64,000 bases of DNA, taken from the NCBI RefSeq assembly GCF_000760595.1, contig NZ_BBNM01000006.1:124001-188000 (forward strand), written 5' to 3'. The translations under genes were made by a program, and so were the position numbers. Under the pieces are notes generated by a model, which was not told the origin of the DNA, made no database searches, and saw only the letters and a program-made list of their open reading frames with translations. Position 1 is the stretch's first letter; each line of letters starts with the position of its first letter. Source of the DNA: Acinetobacter soli (GTDB taxonomy: Bacteria; Pseudomonadota; Gammaproteobacteria; Pseudomonadales; Moraxellaceae). This document shows positions 47,606-56,748 of this stretch, piece by piece.

Positions 47606-48328
47606 TTATTTCGATAATGGATAATCGTAATCACCCCATTTGCTGGTCTGGATTCCCATACCATGTAAACCTTCAATCAGTTTCACCGCAGAACGCACAC
47701 CATCGATAATCGGAATGCCAATTTCCTGACTCACACGATCGGCCATTTCGGCCATACCACCACAGCCCAGCACAATGGCGCCAATTCCGTCTTGCATTTT
47801 GGCCTGCTGACAGCTTTCGAGCAGTTTGATATAGGCATATTCCTTGTCATTTTCTAGGGCGAGAACCGGCAAATCGATACAGCGAATTTTGGCACAGTGC
47901 CCTTCAAAGCCATATTGTTGCAATAAATGCTCGGCAATAATTCGGGTACGTGACAAGGTGGTGACAATGGAAAATTTGGTCGCCACCAAAGTCGCCATAT
48001 GAAACGCCGCTTCGGCAATACCAATTACAGGAGCTTTTGCCAGCTCACGTGCAGCATGTAATGCAGGATCACCGAAACAGGCAATAATGTGCCCATGCAC
48101 CCCCTGCTCGCGTCCTTCTCGAATTAAATCGAGTACACCAATGGCCGAAATCGCCTCATCGTAGTGCCCCTCAATGGACGGCACGCCTGTTTTTGGATTT
48201 TGCGCAATAATCTGGGTAGAAGCTGCGGCCACTTGCTCAGCGGCCAGACCTATAGAGTGCGTCATTTCTTCACATGTATTCGGATTAATCACTTGAATGC
48301 GTGTATTTATTGCTTCATTTTTGCGCAC
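47606..48328 (-). CDS. Aspartate/glutamate/hydantoin racemase family protein
   Basis: A 240-residue racemase of the HyuE/HpxA type, which inverts hydantoins or allantoin. Two catalytic cysteines are visible, Cys84 (IIACFGDPAL) and Cys189 (IVLGCGGMA). It begins at GTG 48328 after GGAAGAG. It is divergent from an NCS1 nucleobase/hydantoin/allantoin permease, so the pair probably serves one substrate. The exact substrate is not readable. Confidence 0.85.
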   Translation of the reverse strand: MRKNEAINTRIQVINPNTCEEMTHSIGLAAEQVAAASTQIIAQNPKTGVPSIEGHYDEAISAIGVLDLIREGREQGVHGHIIACFGDPALHAARELAKAPVIGIAEAAFHMATLVATKFSIVTTLSRTRIIAEHLLQQYGFEGHCAKIRCIDLPVLALENDKEYAYIKLLESCQQAKMQDGIGAIVLGCGGMAEMADRVSQEIGIPIIDGVRSAVKLIEGLHGMGIQTSKWGDYDYPLSK

Positions 48329-48501
48329 GATGCTCTTCCATTTTTGCTCGAGATATTGCCCGATTCTCGCATGTAAATTTTAAAAGACACAAGACATCCT
48401 CAATAAAATCATCACTTTCATTATTTTTGATGATGACACGGTGGAATTGGCGTGAATCCTGCATGACTGGTCTGAACAGTTCATCCGCATGATGTAGCAC
48501 T

Positions 48502-49938
48502 ATGACAGACAATTCAAATTACAGTCCAAAATTGACCAATGAAGATTTGGCACCCGCTAAACAAAACTGGTCGTGGTATAACATTTTTTCATTCTGGATG
48601 GCCGACGTACACAGTATGGGTGGCTATATTGTTGCAGCCAGCCTGTTTGCACTCGGACTGGCAAGCTGGCAGGTTTTTCTGGCATTAATCGTGGGTATTG
48701 TGATCGTTCAGATCTGCGCCAATTTGGTTGCCAAACCAAGCCAAGTGTCAGGCGTACCGTATGCCGTTATTTCCCGACAAGCCTTTGGGGTCTATGGTGC
48801 CAATATCCCGGCATTGATTCGTGGGTTAATTGCCATTTCTTGGTACGGTATTCAAACTTGGCTGGCATCGAATGCGCTGATGCTCATTTTGCTCAAATTT
48901 TTTCCAAGTCTGCAACCCCTCACGCTCAATAGCTTTGCTGGCTTAAGTAGCATTGGCTGGATCTGTTTTGGCTTTATGTGGGTATTACAGGCCTTGGTAT
49001 TTTGGAAAGGCATGAATGCCATTCGGGTATTTATCGACTGGGCAGGCCCGCTGGTATACGTGGTAATGTTTATTTTGGCAGCGTATCTGGTCTACAAGGC
49101 AGGCTGGAGCAATATCTCATTTAGTTTAAGCGAAAAAAATCTCACGACTGGTCAGCAAATTACCCAAACATTTGTAGCCATTGCGTTGGTGGTTTCTTAT
49201 TTTTCTGGGCCACTTCTTAATTTTGGTGATTTCGCCCGTTATGGCCAAAACATGCAACAAGTGAAAAAAGGCAATTTCTGGGGTTTGCCATTTAACTTCA
49301 TTTTCTTCTCTCTGATCACCGTGGTTACTGTCTCGGCGACCTACAGCGTATTTGGCAAAATGGTGACCGATCCGCTGGAAACCGTTGCCATGATTGACAG
49401 CACGGTGGCCGTGGTATTGGGCCTGATTACAGTACTTACAGCTACCATTGGCATTAATATTGTGGCGAACTTTGTGTCTGCCGGATTCGATTTTTCTAAT
49501 ATTTTCCCACAAAAACTGAGCTTTCGTGGTGCAGGGATGATTGCCGCCTTAGGCTCGGTACTCATTACTCCATGGAATTTGTTTAACTCACCAGAGCTGA
49601 TTCATTACACCTTAGATGTACTGGCCGCATTTATTGGCCCGCTCTTTGGTATCTTGATTGCAGATTTTTATTTTGTAAAAAAACAGCAGGTAATGGTCGA
49701 TGAGTTATTCAATGACAAGAGCACGGGACAATACTGGTATAAAAAAGGTGTGAATCCAAAAGCAGTTTGTGCGCTAATTCCTGCTGTCGTGATTGGCTTA
49801 GTATTTACACTGGTGCCTGCGCTACAACATCTCGCGCCGTTTAACTGGTTTATTGGTGCATTTCTTGGCGCAAGCTTCTACCGTTACTTAAGCCGCGAAG
49901 AGGTGAAAGCCATTCAACGGGCTATGATCAAACCTTAA
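48502..49938 (+). CDS. NCS1-family nucleobase/allantoin/hydantoin permease
   Basis: Inner-membrane cation symporter of 478 residues with 12 predicted TM helices. The N-terminal NWSWYNIFSFWMADVHSMGGY and the SGVPYAVISRQAFGVYGA loop match the NCS1 (PucI/HyuP/CodB) family. It is divergent from the racemase. Imports a nitrogen-rich heterocycle such as allantoin, hydantoin or a nucleobase. Confidence 0.88.
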   Translation: MTDNSNYSPKLTNEDLAPAKQNWSWYNIFSFWMADVHSMGGYIVAASLFALGLASWQVFLALIVGIVIVQICANLVAKPSQVSGVPYAVISRQAFGVYGANIPALIRGLIAISWYGIQTWLASNALMLILLKFFPSLQPLTLNSFAGLSSIGWICFGFMWVLQALVFWKGMNAIRVFIDWAGPLVYVVMFILAAYLVYKAGWSNISFSLSEKNLTTGQQITQTFVAIALVVSYFSGPLLNFGDFARYGQNMQQVKKGNFWGLPFNFIFFSLITVVTVSATYSVFGKMVTDPLETVAMIDSTVAVVLGLITVLTATIGINIVANFVSAGFDFSNIFPQKLSFRGAGMIAALGSVLITPWNLFNSPELIHYTLDVLAAFIGPLFGILIADFYFVKKQQVMVDELFNDKSTGQYWYKKGVNPKAVCALIPAVVIGLVFTLVPALQHLAPFNWFIGAFLGASFYRYLSREEVKAIQRAMIKP

Positions 49939-49957
49939 TACACGCTGCTTTTCTTCA

Positions 49958-49986
49958 TAAGCTCTCCATTTTTGGGGAGCTTTTTA
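49958..49986 (+). terminator. Terminator of the NCS1 permease gene
   Basis: Stem AGCTCTCC / GGGGAGCT (one G-U pair; 49960-49967 and 49974-49981) followed by T5, 20 bp after the stop. Confidence 0.8.
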
Positions 49987-50143
49987 CATGGTCTCCCCAG
50001 AACGATACGCCTTGTAGCAAAATCCTGTAAATTGTCTCGATTGAACCATTTACATTCGGCATAAATTACTTAATATGAACTAGATCACAAAACACAAATA
50101 CTCATCAACGGAATGATATGAGTAAGCATTAGGATTTTGGTAC

Positions 50144-50965
50144 ATGAAAAAACAGCTTCTTGCCCTTGTTGTGGCGCTATCGACTACAGTGAGTTTTGCA
50201 GCAACCGCACCGCAAGCCCAAGGCAGTAATCCTGCACAAGGCACCCCGTTTGAAAAAGCAGAACAGCTTTATAATCAAAAAAATTATCCAGCGGCTTATC
50301 AGGAAATTGACCGTCTGGCCAAAACAGGTAATGCGCAGGCCATTTATAATTTAGGCTTTATGACCGAACTGGGCCAAGGGACCAGCAAAGATGCGAAAAA
50401 AGCCTTACGCTATTATGAAGAAGCATCGAACAAGGGCTATTCAGTTGCCACTTATCGACTGGCCCAGATTTATTCGATTGGTGATTTGGGCGTAGCAAAG
50501 GACGCTCAGAAATCACGCCAGTATCTAGAAAAAGCATCGAATGCTGGCTTTGATGAAGCAACGGTGGAGCTGGCGGTATTGCTCTTTGCAGAGAATAAAC
50601 CGGCGTCAGATCAGCTTGCTTTGCAAAAACTCAATCCGCTGATCAAGCAAAATAATTACCGTGCCATGCACCTTAAAGCCATCTACGACATCAGTCAGGG
50701 CTTTAAAACCAAAAATGAAGCGACCGTTAAATCGGGCTTGAGTACCATCGAAACACTGGCCAAAAAGGGCTATGTTCCGGCCTTGATGGCAGTGGGCAAT
50801 ATGATGGCCAATGGCAACATTGTGCCGCAAAATCTAGATGAAGCAAAAAAAATCTTTACCGCGCTGGCGCAAGAAAATGTGCCTCAAGCTAAAGAATCTC
50901 TAGCAGCGGTAAATAAACTGATTGCCGAAAAAGCCAAAGCGCCAGCGGCAAAAAGTAAAAGCTAA
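50144..50965 (+). CDS. Secreted Sel1-like repeat protein
   Basis: A 273-residue periplasmic protein with a signal peptide (about 1-20, ending FAA). Several Sel1/TPR-type repeats follow, for example AIYNLGFMTELGQGTSKDAKKALRYYEEA and ATYRLAQIYSIGDLGVAKDAQKSRQYLEKA (about 65-125), with a later copy around ALMAVGNMMANGNIVPQNLDEAKKIF. The C-terminus is Lys/Ala-rich. These act as protein-interaction scaffolds; partner unknown. Confidence 0.82.
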   Translation: MKKQLLALVVALSTTVSFAATAPQAQGSNPAQGTPFEKAEQLYNQKNYPAAYQEIDRLAKTGNAQAIYNLGFMTELGQGTSKDAKKALRYYEEASNKGYSVATYRLAQIYSIGDLGVAKDAQKSRQYLEKASNAGFDEATVELAVLLFAENKPASDQLALQKLNPLIKQNNYRAMHLKAIYDISQGFKTKNEATVKSGLSTIETLAKKGYVPALMAVGNMMANGNIVPQNLDEAKKIFTALAQENVPQAKESLAAVNKLIAEKAKAPAAKSKS

Positions 50966-50977
50966 CAATGCGTGTCA

Positions 50978-51002
50978 CTTTGCCCGATTGTATCGGGCAA
51001 AT
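50978..51002. terminator. Hairpin between convergent Sel1 and AEC genes
   Basis: Stem TTGCCCGAT / ATCGGGCAA (50980-50988 and 50992-51000) with a 3-base loop. No strong T-run on either strand, so it may terminate weakly. Confidence 0.55.
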
Positions 51003-51008
51003 GTGATT

Positions 51009-51932
51009 CTACCACCACAAGATAATCAGCATGCTCACCCCTATAAAGCCAATAACTGTACTGAGCATAAGCGGCGTGAGCGCGCGTTCATTGAGTCCGT
51101 AGGCTTGCCCGAATATACCAAAGGCGATCGGCATGGGCAAAGCGGCCAAAATGGTTCCGGCATGCAGCATTTCCTCACTGACATTAGGCAAAACACTAAG
51201 CAAGCTAAAAATAAGCAGTGGCATGAGTAGCACTTTCATACCGACCAAAAGTGCACTTTGCAGGTTTAAGGCTTTAATTCCCATGCCGACCAGACTGCCA
51301 CCAATTGCAAATAATGCTAGAGGCGACGCCGTTTTTCCGAGTAACTCCAATGATTGATTCAGAAGTGCCGGAAGTCTCAAATCGAGCAAAATACAGCTCA
51401 TTCCCAAAATAATTGCAATAATGACTGGGTTTTTGAGTAGGCTTTTTGCCGTTTTGATCACCAATGGAAAAATCGCCTGTTTTTCTTGCATCCCCGCTTC
51501 GGCCAAGGCCAATACCAAAGCCAGAATCAACAGATTTTCTAAAATCAGGGTAAGCGAAATATAGATGGCAGCATGCGAACCGATCAGCATGGTCAAAACA
51601 GCGGTACCAATAAACCCGGTATTTGACATTGAAGCCCCCATGGCCATCACTGCCGTCGGGGTGAGCGAATAAGTAAAAAAGTAACGATAAAAACAAAAAG
51701 CCAAGGCAAAAATTACCAAGGAACCACCGCCATAGGCTAAAAAATAAGACGGATGCCAGATGTCGTTTAAGGTTTTGTTCGATAGCGCAAATAACAAAAA
51801 TGCAGGTAGGGCGATTTTGATAATAAACGCACTGAGTGCCTTGATTTGCTCAGGCGTAATCAGGCGAATGGAGACGCTGATATAGCCTGCAAGTAATAGC
51901 AGAAAAATCGGAACAATGACCTGAACAACCAC
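51009..51932 (-). CDS. AEC-family transporter
   Basis: Membrane carrier of 307 residues with ten TM helices in two five-helix halves. The inner conserved SNTGFIGTAVL and the glycine segment LALFAIGGSLVGMG are typical. The start is GTG at 51932 after AAGGA. An upstream start at 51971 is excluded because it lies inside a terminator. Family members move auxins or malonate/malate-like organic acids; substrate unknown. Confidence 0.85.
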   Translation of the reverse strand: MVVQVIVPIFLLLLAGYISVSIRLITPEQIKALSAFIIKIALPAFLLFALSNKTLNDIWHPSYFLAYGGGSLVIFALAFCFYRYFFTYSLTPTAVMAMGASMSNTGFIGTAVLTMLIGSHAAIYISLTLILENLLILALVLALAEAGMQEKQAIFPLVIKTAKSLLKNPVIIAIILGMSCILLDLRLPALLNQSLELLGKTASPLALFAIGGSLVGMGIKALNLQSALLVGMKVLLMPLLIFSLLSVLPNVSEEMLHAGTILAALPMPIAFGIFGQAYGLNERALTPLMLSTVIGFIGVSMLIILWW

Positions 51933-51957
51933 GACGGGATTCCTTGCGTTAAAAACT

Positions 51958-51990
51958 AAAAAAAGACGCAATTGAATTGCGTCTTTTCAA
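51958..51990 (-). terminator. Terminator of the old-yellow-enzyme gene
   Basis: Stem AAAAGACGCAATT / AATTGCGTCTTTT (51961-51973 and 51975-51987). The plus-strand A-run reads as T-run on the minus strand. It separates the enzyme gene from the AEC gene. Confidence 0.85.
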
Positions 51991-51994
51991 ATGA

Positions 51995-53107
51995 TTAATG
52001 TTGAAACGGTTTAAAAAGCTGCTTAAGACCATGCGGTTGACAACGCAGATACTGTGGTGAGATTTCAATCTCGGCACCCAAGGCTGCCGCTGCATGCCAT
52101 GGCCAGCGTGGATCGTACTGAATGGCACGGGCAAGTGCTATGGCATCGGCTTCGGCATTTTGTAAAATGGCTTCGGCCTGATCTGGCTCGGTAATCAAGC
52201 CCACCGCAATCACTGGAATTGCAACTTTTTGCTTAATTTGCGCTGCAAAAGGAACCTGATAATTGGCGCCTACATTAATCTGTTGCATACGGTGTAAACC
52301 ACCGCTCGAAACATGAATATATGCTGCGCCTAATTGCTCAAGCGCCTCTGACAAACCGACACTGGATTCGATATCCCAGCTCTCGGTAGACATCCAGTCG
52401 GTTGCGGAAATGCGCACACCCACCGGATATCCTTCAGGTACCACCGCCTTGACGGCCTGAAGCACCTCGAGTGTCAGACGGATACGGTTTTCAAATGAAC
52501 CGCCGTATTCATCATCTCGTAAATTAGACAATGGCGACATAAACTGGTGCAACAGATACCCATGTGCTGCATGCAACTCAATCAAATCAAATCCCGCTTC
52601 CACCGCACGACGTGCAGCAGCCACAAAATCGTCTTTGATTTGCTGGATTTGCTCGAGTGAAAGAGCTTGTGGCGGCGCATCGTGCTCACCAAAACCAATA
52701 CTGCTCGGTGCAACTGTTTGCCAGCCGTGCGGATCGTTTTCAGGAATTTGACCACGCCCTTGCCAAGGCTTGTCTGTCGAGGCTTTACGGCCAGCATGCG
52801 CCAACTGAATGGCAAACGGCATCGGCGAAAGTTGTTTGACTTTGCTCAGTAAAGTTTTGATCTGATCACGCTGCTCATCATTCCACAGCCCCAGATCGGC
52901 ATAACTGATTCGTCCTTCGGGCTGTACCGCCGTGGCTTCGATAATACATAACCCAGCGCCCGATAGCGCATAGTTTGCCCATTGCTGCTCGTGCCAATAG
53001 GTCACTTCACCCTGATCGGTTGCAGAGTACTGACACATCGGTGCAATCACGATTTTGTTGCTCAGACTCAATCTTTCAAACTGAATTGCTTCAAATAACT
53101 TCGCCAT
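51995..53107 (-). CDS. Old-yellow-enzyme NADH:flavin oxidoreductase (YqjM/XenA class)
   Basis: A 370-residue FMN ene-reductase of the OYE family. Cys25 in APMCQYSA is the YqjM/XenA redox cysteine, and the substrate-binding pair is in ELHAAHGYLLHQF. The phosphate/FMN region reads YGGSFENRIR and VGLITEPDQAEAIL. It acts on alpha,beta-unsaturated carbonyls or nitro compounds; physiological substrate unknown. Sits downstream of a TonB receptor. Confidence 0.9.
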   Translation of the reverse strand: MAKLFEAIQFERLSLSNKIVIAPMCQYSATDQGEVTYWHEQQWANYALSGAGLCIIEATAVQPEGRISYADLGLWNDEQRDQIKTLLSKVKQLSPMPFAIQLAHAGRKASTDKPWQGRGQIPENDPHGWQTVAPSSIGFGEHDAPPQALSLEQIQQIKDDFVAAARRAVEAGFDLIELHAAHGYLLHQFMSPLSNLRDDEYGGSFENRIRLTLEVLQAVKAVVPEGYPVGVRISATDWMSTESWDIESSVGLSEALEQLGAAYIHVSSGGLHRMQQINVGANYQVPFAAQIKQKVAIPVIAVGLITEPDQAEAILQNAEADAIALARAIQYDPRWPWHAAAALGAEIEISPQYLRCQPHGLKQLFKPFQH

Positions 53108-53128
53108 TTTAGTGCTTACTCTCTCAGA

Positions 53129-55306
53129 TTAGAACTGTTTGACTACGCGGATGCCCGCACTCCAGTTACGTCCGTCGGCAGGTTCAAAGAAACGGCCTTT
53201 GGGTTGAGTTGAATCATTAACAATCACAGAGCCGACATAATCTTTGTCGAGTAAATTGTCCACTCGTCCAAATACATTGACCTTCCATGCTTGCATACTC
53301 CACACGTAACCTGCATAGGCTGCCATAACGGTGTAGCTTGGTGCTGTATCAGAATTTTTATCATCGACATAAATTTTGTCGTTGTACTGTGCATCGAGCC
53401 CTGCATAGAAGCCCGTTTGAGGCTTCCAAGTGATTCCCACATAGCCCTGATTTTTTGCAATACCCGGAATTTTATTGCCTGATGTAATGGCAGCGACGCT
53501 TCCACGTGCTGGTACATCGGCATCGAAGGTCGCATCGAGATAACCATAACTGGCCGTAGCCACCAGATCACGCCAGAGGGCTTTATTCCACGTCAGTTCA
53601 ATCCCCTCACGTAAGGTTTTATCGGCATTGCGAAAGGTTGCACGGCCGTTGATACTGCCTGCCGAGACAATGTCATCCTTGGTTTTGGTTTGAAATGCAG
53701 CCAAAGTAAAATCACCCAGTCTGTTTTGCGATTTTAGCCCTGCTTCATAGGTATCGCTGGTCGATGCATTTAAATCAAAGTTAAATCCTGAAATATCTGG
53801 ATCTGGGTTATACGCCATCTCGGTAAAGGTAGGTGTTTCAAAGCCTTTGGCATAACTAACATAGGCTAGTAGTTCAGGCTGAATTTGCCAGCTTAAGGCT
53901 GCAGACGGCAATACTTTCGAATATTCCGTTTTACCACTGTCATCTGGATTAGTTTCTTTTGCAGTATTGCCTATCACGATGTAATGATCATCTGACTTAT
54001 AGTGAACATTACTGTAGCGAACCCCTGTATCAAGACGCCAAGCAGGTAAAAACTGCCATGAGGCTTGTAGATATGGGTCGAGATTCCAAAGCGTATTTTT
54101 TTCGTCGCGCTTGAGTTCGCCCTTAATACCAAGCTGTTCAGCATCATTATAGTTTTTATAACCGTGACGATCTTCATCCATAAAATCCAGTGCCACACCC
54201 GCACTCAGCGTGGTGTGAGGAAGCAACTCTTTTCCAGTCCAGCGAAGGTCTGCACCGTAATAATTTCGGTCAAAATCAATTACACCACCAGCTTGTTTAA
54301 TATTTTCTTGTATCTTACTAAATGCTGGACCAACGAAAGGTGCAGGAATCGACTGGTATTGTGTGACTTGACGATTCCCCAGATATCCCATCATATACAA
54401 TTCATTTTGATCGTTGAGGGGTTTGGTCCACGTGAGGCCGGTTTGGGTTTGCTCAATCTCTTTACGCACGTCATAAAGATTATTGGCATCATTAACCTGT
54501 TTTGGATTGGCTTTCCACTGCTCACGTGTCAGACCTTGCGGATCATCGGCATTGATTTTGACATAATTGGTAATCCAGTTAATTTTTGAACCATCATCTA
54601 GATTCCAAGTCAGTTTGGCGTTGTTCAATACTTTTCGGGCTGCGCTGTGGTCACGATAACCGTCTGTGTCGAAGTAAGATGAACTGATTACATAACTCGG
54701 TTCGTTCGGCGCTTTGGCACCGCCTTGCAAAATAATGCCACTACGGCCTTTATCGTGACTGCCGCCAGAATATCCCAGCTCAATCGAATCTTTGCCCTGA
54801 CCTTCTTTAGTGGTGGTTAAAATGGTGCCACCTGAAGAATTTCCATATAAAGATGAAAATGGTCCAGTGAGTACTTCAACGTGATCCAAACTGCTTAAAT
54901 CGATATTGGAAGTTTGCCCCTGACCATCTGGCATAGTGGCCGGAATACCATCAACATATAAACGAATGCCGCGCACACCAAAAGTTGAGCGTGCACCAAA
55001 GCCTCGCATTGAGAGCTGCAAATCTTGTGCATAATTTTCACGATTATTAATTTGCAGGCTTGGAATCCCTTTCACCACTTCGGTGAGATTCACTTGTGCA
55101 GATTGCTGCTGCGCTGGTGCATCGACACGAAAAATAGATGCAGGTGTTTGCAAATATGTGGTGCCAGTACGGGTGGCTTCAACCTGAATGACCGGGAGTG
55201 TCAGCGGGTTGTCTGCGGTATCTTGTGCCCAAACAGAGCCTGTCGCCCCTAAACCTGTTGCTAAAAATATGCAGTGAGAAAGCGTATTGAATCGTAAAAA
55301 ACGCAT
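53129..55306 (-). CDS. TonB-dependent outer-membrane receptor
   Basis: A 725-residue outer-membrane receptor. A signal peptide (about 1-28, ending VWAQ) and a TonB-box-like LPVIQVEA (about 37-44) lead into the plug domain (about 50-160, VVKGIPSLQINNRENYAQDLQ...). A 22-strand barrel follows, ending in the C-terminal phenylalanine motif VVKQF. It takes up a ferric siderophore or similar ligand using TonB energy. The upstream AT-rich region carries a long inverted repeat; I saw no classical Fur box. The ligand is not readable. Confidence 0.9.
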   Translation of the reverse strand: MRFLRFNTLSHCIFLATGLGATGSVWAQDTADNPLTLPVIQVEATRTGTTYLQTPASIFRVDAPAQQQSAQVNLTEVVKGIPSLQINNRENYAQDLQLSMRGFGARSTFGVRGIRLYVDGIPATMPDGQGQTSNIDLSSLDHVEVLTGPFSSLYGNSSGGTILTTTKEGQGKDSIELGYSGGSHDKGRSGIILQGGAKAPNEPSYVISSSYFDTDGYRDHSAARKVLNNAKLTWNLDDGSKINWITNYVKINADDPQGLTREQWKANPKQVNDANNLYDVRKEIEQTQTGLTWTKPLNDQNELYMMGYLGNRQVTQYQSIPAPFVGPAFSKIQENIKQAGGVIDFDRNYYGADLRWTGKELLPHTTLSAGVALDFMDEDRHGYKNYNDAEQLGIKGELKRDEKNTLWNLDPYLQASWQFLPAWRLDTGVRYSNVHYKSDDHYIVIGNTAKETNPDDSGKTEYSKVLPSAALSWQIQPELLAYVSYAKGFETPTFTEMAYNPDPDISGFNFDLNASTSDTYEAGLKSQNRLGDFTLAAFQTKTKDDIVSAGSINGRATFRNADKTLREGIELTWNKALWRDLVATASYGYLDATFDADVPARGSVAAITSGNKIPGIAKNQGYVGITWKPQTGFYAGLDAQYNDKIYVDDKNSDTAPSYTVMAAYAGYVWSMQAWKVNVFGRVDNLLDKDYVGSVIVNDSTQPKGRFFEPADGRNWSAGIRVVKQF

Positions 55307-55365
55307 TCATTTATCCTTATCTTGAAATCTTTACCCAAAAAGAAAAGTTTTAAAAGCCCAACGAA

Positions 55366-55410
55366 TGTCTGACTATCATATCGATAAAAAACGATTTTAT
55401 CGATGTCTGA
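55366..55410. repeat. 25-bp perfect inverted repeat flanked by direct repeats
   Basis: ATCGATAAAA-N5-TTTTATCGAT (55380-55404) is perfect, with direct repeats of TGTCTGA at 55366-55372 and 55404-55410. On the minus strand TATGAT just inside it is a possible -10 for the TonB receptor. It is an operator or replication-type element candidate. Confidence 0.6.
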
Positions 55411-55552
55411 TCAGATCTTTATGTAAATACGCCACATTTTGACGTCTATAAAAAATCAGCCTATCTTTAACAGGCTCGTAGCATGCGTCCTGCCCTTTAC
55501 AAGTGACAAGATCGTCCCCATATTAACATCGGTTTGATAAGTTGAGCTGATA

Positions 55553-56401
55553 ATGCCTGAATTACCTGAAGTCGAAACGACAAAAACCAGTTTACTCCCC
55601 CTGTTACATCATCGCGTCCAGTCTGTGACAGTACGTGATTCCAGATTACGCTGGGCAATTCCAGACGATATTTCACGTTTGGTGGGTCAAGAACTTCGTG
55701 CGCTCAAGCGTCGTTCGAAATATATCTTGGCTGAGTTTGAAACCGATCAGATGCTCTGGCACTTGGGGATGTCAGGCAGTTTTCGGCTGTGTACGGCTCA
55801 AGATGAACTGCGCAAACACGATCACCTGATTTTAACTTTCGATGATGGCACCGAGTTGCGTTATCACGATCCACGGCGTTTTGGCTGTATTTTGTGGCTC
55901 AATGATGAACATCAGAAAAAGCTGATTGATACCCTTGGGCCAGAGCCGCTCAGCGATGCTTTTAACGCAGACTATTTATATGAAAAGCTTCGCACCAAAC
56001 AAGTCGGCATAAAAATTGCAATCATGGATAATCATGTGGTGGTGGGTGTAGGCAATATCTATGCAACCGAAAGCCTGTTTAATCAGGGCATTCATCCGGC
56101 ACAGCCAGCCAATACCTTATCGAGTGAGCAAATCGCTGGCTTGGTGGTTGAAATTAAACGTATTTTGAGTCATGCGATTCAACTGGGTGGCTCTACACTA
56201 CGTGACTACACCAATGCCATGGGTGAAAACGGTTATTTTCAGCAAACGCTGCTGGCCTATGGCCGTGCAGGCGAAATGTGTGTGAACTGTGAGACCACAT
56301 TAGAAAACATGAAGCTTGGACAACGTGCCAGTGTATTTTGTCCCCAGTGTCAGCCGTTAAAGCTAAACAGTACTGCCCCGAAACGACGCAAGAGAGGTTA
56401 A
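55553..56401 (+). CDS. mutM: Formamidopyrimidine-DNA glycosylase
   Basis: Base-excision repair enzyme of 282 residues that removes 8-oxoguanine and nicks the strand. The catalytic N-terminus PELPEVET (Pro after Met is the nucleophile) is complete. The conserved Lys lies in RRSKYILAEF, the H2TH element is present (VVVGVGNIYATESLF), and the C-terminal zinc finger has CVNC and CPQC pairs. The next gene follows 3 bp later. Confidence 0.95.
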   Translation: MPELPEVETTKTSLLPLLHHRVQSVTVRDSRLRWAIPDDISRLVGQELRALKRRSKYILAEFETDQMLWHLGMSGSFRLCTAQDELRKHDHLILTFDDGTELRYHDPRRFGCILWLNDEHQKKLIDTLGPEPLSDAFNADYLYEKLRTKQVGIKIAIMDNHVVVGVGNIYATESLFNQGIHPAQPANTLSSEQIAGLVVEIKRILSHAIQLGGSTLRDYTNAMGENGYFQQTLLAYGRAGEMCVNCETTLENMKLGQRASVFCPQCQPLKLNSTAPKRRKRG

Positions 56402-56404
56402 TTC

Positions 56405-56692
56405 ATGCAAACAGCAATTGTGCGACATATTTTAGTGAAGGACAAAGATCTTGCAGAGCAACTGAAAAAGAAAATTCAGCAAGGTGCAGACTTTCATCAC
56501 ATTGCCAAGCAATACTCGACCTGTAATTCGGCCAAACGCGGCGGAGAGCTCGGCGAAGTCAAAAAGGGTCAGTTAGTTCCAGTAATAGACAAACTGGTAT
56601 TTAGCGCCGCCGAACGCATTTTGCATGGCCCAATAAAAAGTCAGTTTGGTTTTCATTTGCTGGAAATCAAATTTAGAACTGATTTTCGTTAA
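56405..56692 (+). CDS. ppiC: Parvulin-type peptidyl-prolyl isomerase
   Basis: A 95-residue cytoplasmic rotamase. The parvulin core includes RHILVKDKDLAEQL (about 7-20), AKQYSTCNSAKRGGELGEV (about 34-52) and the C-terminal GPIKSQFGFHLLEI. It lies 3 bp after mutM, so they are co-transcribed. No signal peptide. Confidence 0.9.
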   Translation: MQTAIVRHILVKDKDLAEQLKKKIQQGADFHHIAKQYSTCNSAKRGGELGEVKKGQLVPVIDKLVFSAAERILHGPIKSQFGFHLLEIKFRTDFR

Positions 56693-56702
56693 ACACTGCA
56701 AC

Positions 56703-56740
56703 TCGGCCACGTGGTACTTATCTGTCATCGTGGCCTTGTT
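56703..56740 (+). terminator. Weak terminator after the parvulin gene
   Basis: Stem GGCCACG / CGTGGCC (56705-56711 and 56729-56735), 17-base loop, followed by TTGTT only. Probably inefficient. Confidence 0.4.
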
Positions 56741-56748
56741 AACATCTG

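Noticed and set aside
51933-51971. Longer AEC transporter N-terminus
   Set aside because: The upstream start lies inside the terminator hairpin of the preceding gene; the GTG at 51932 has an AAGGA site.
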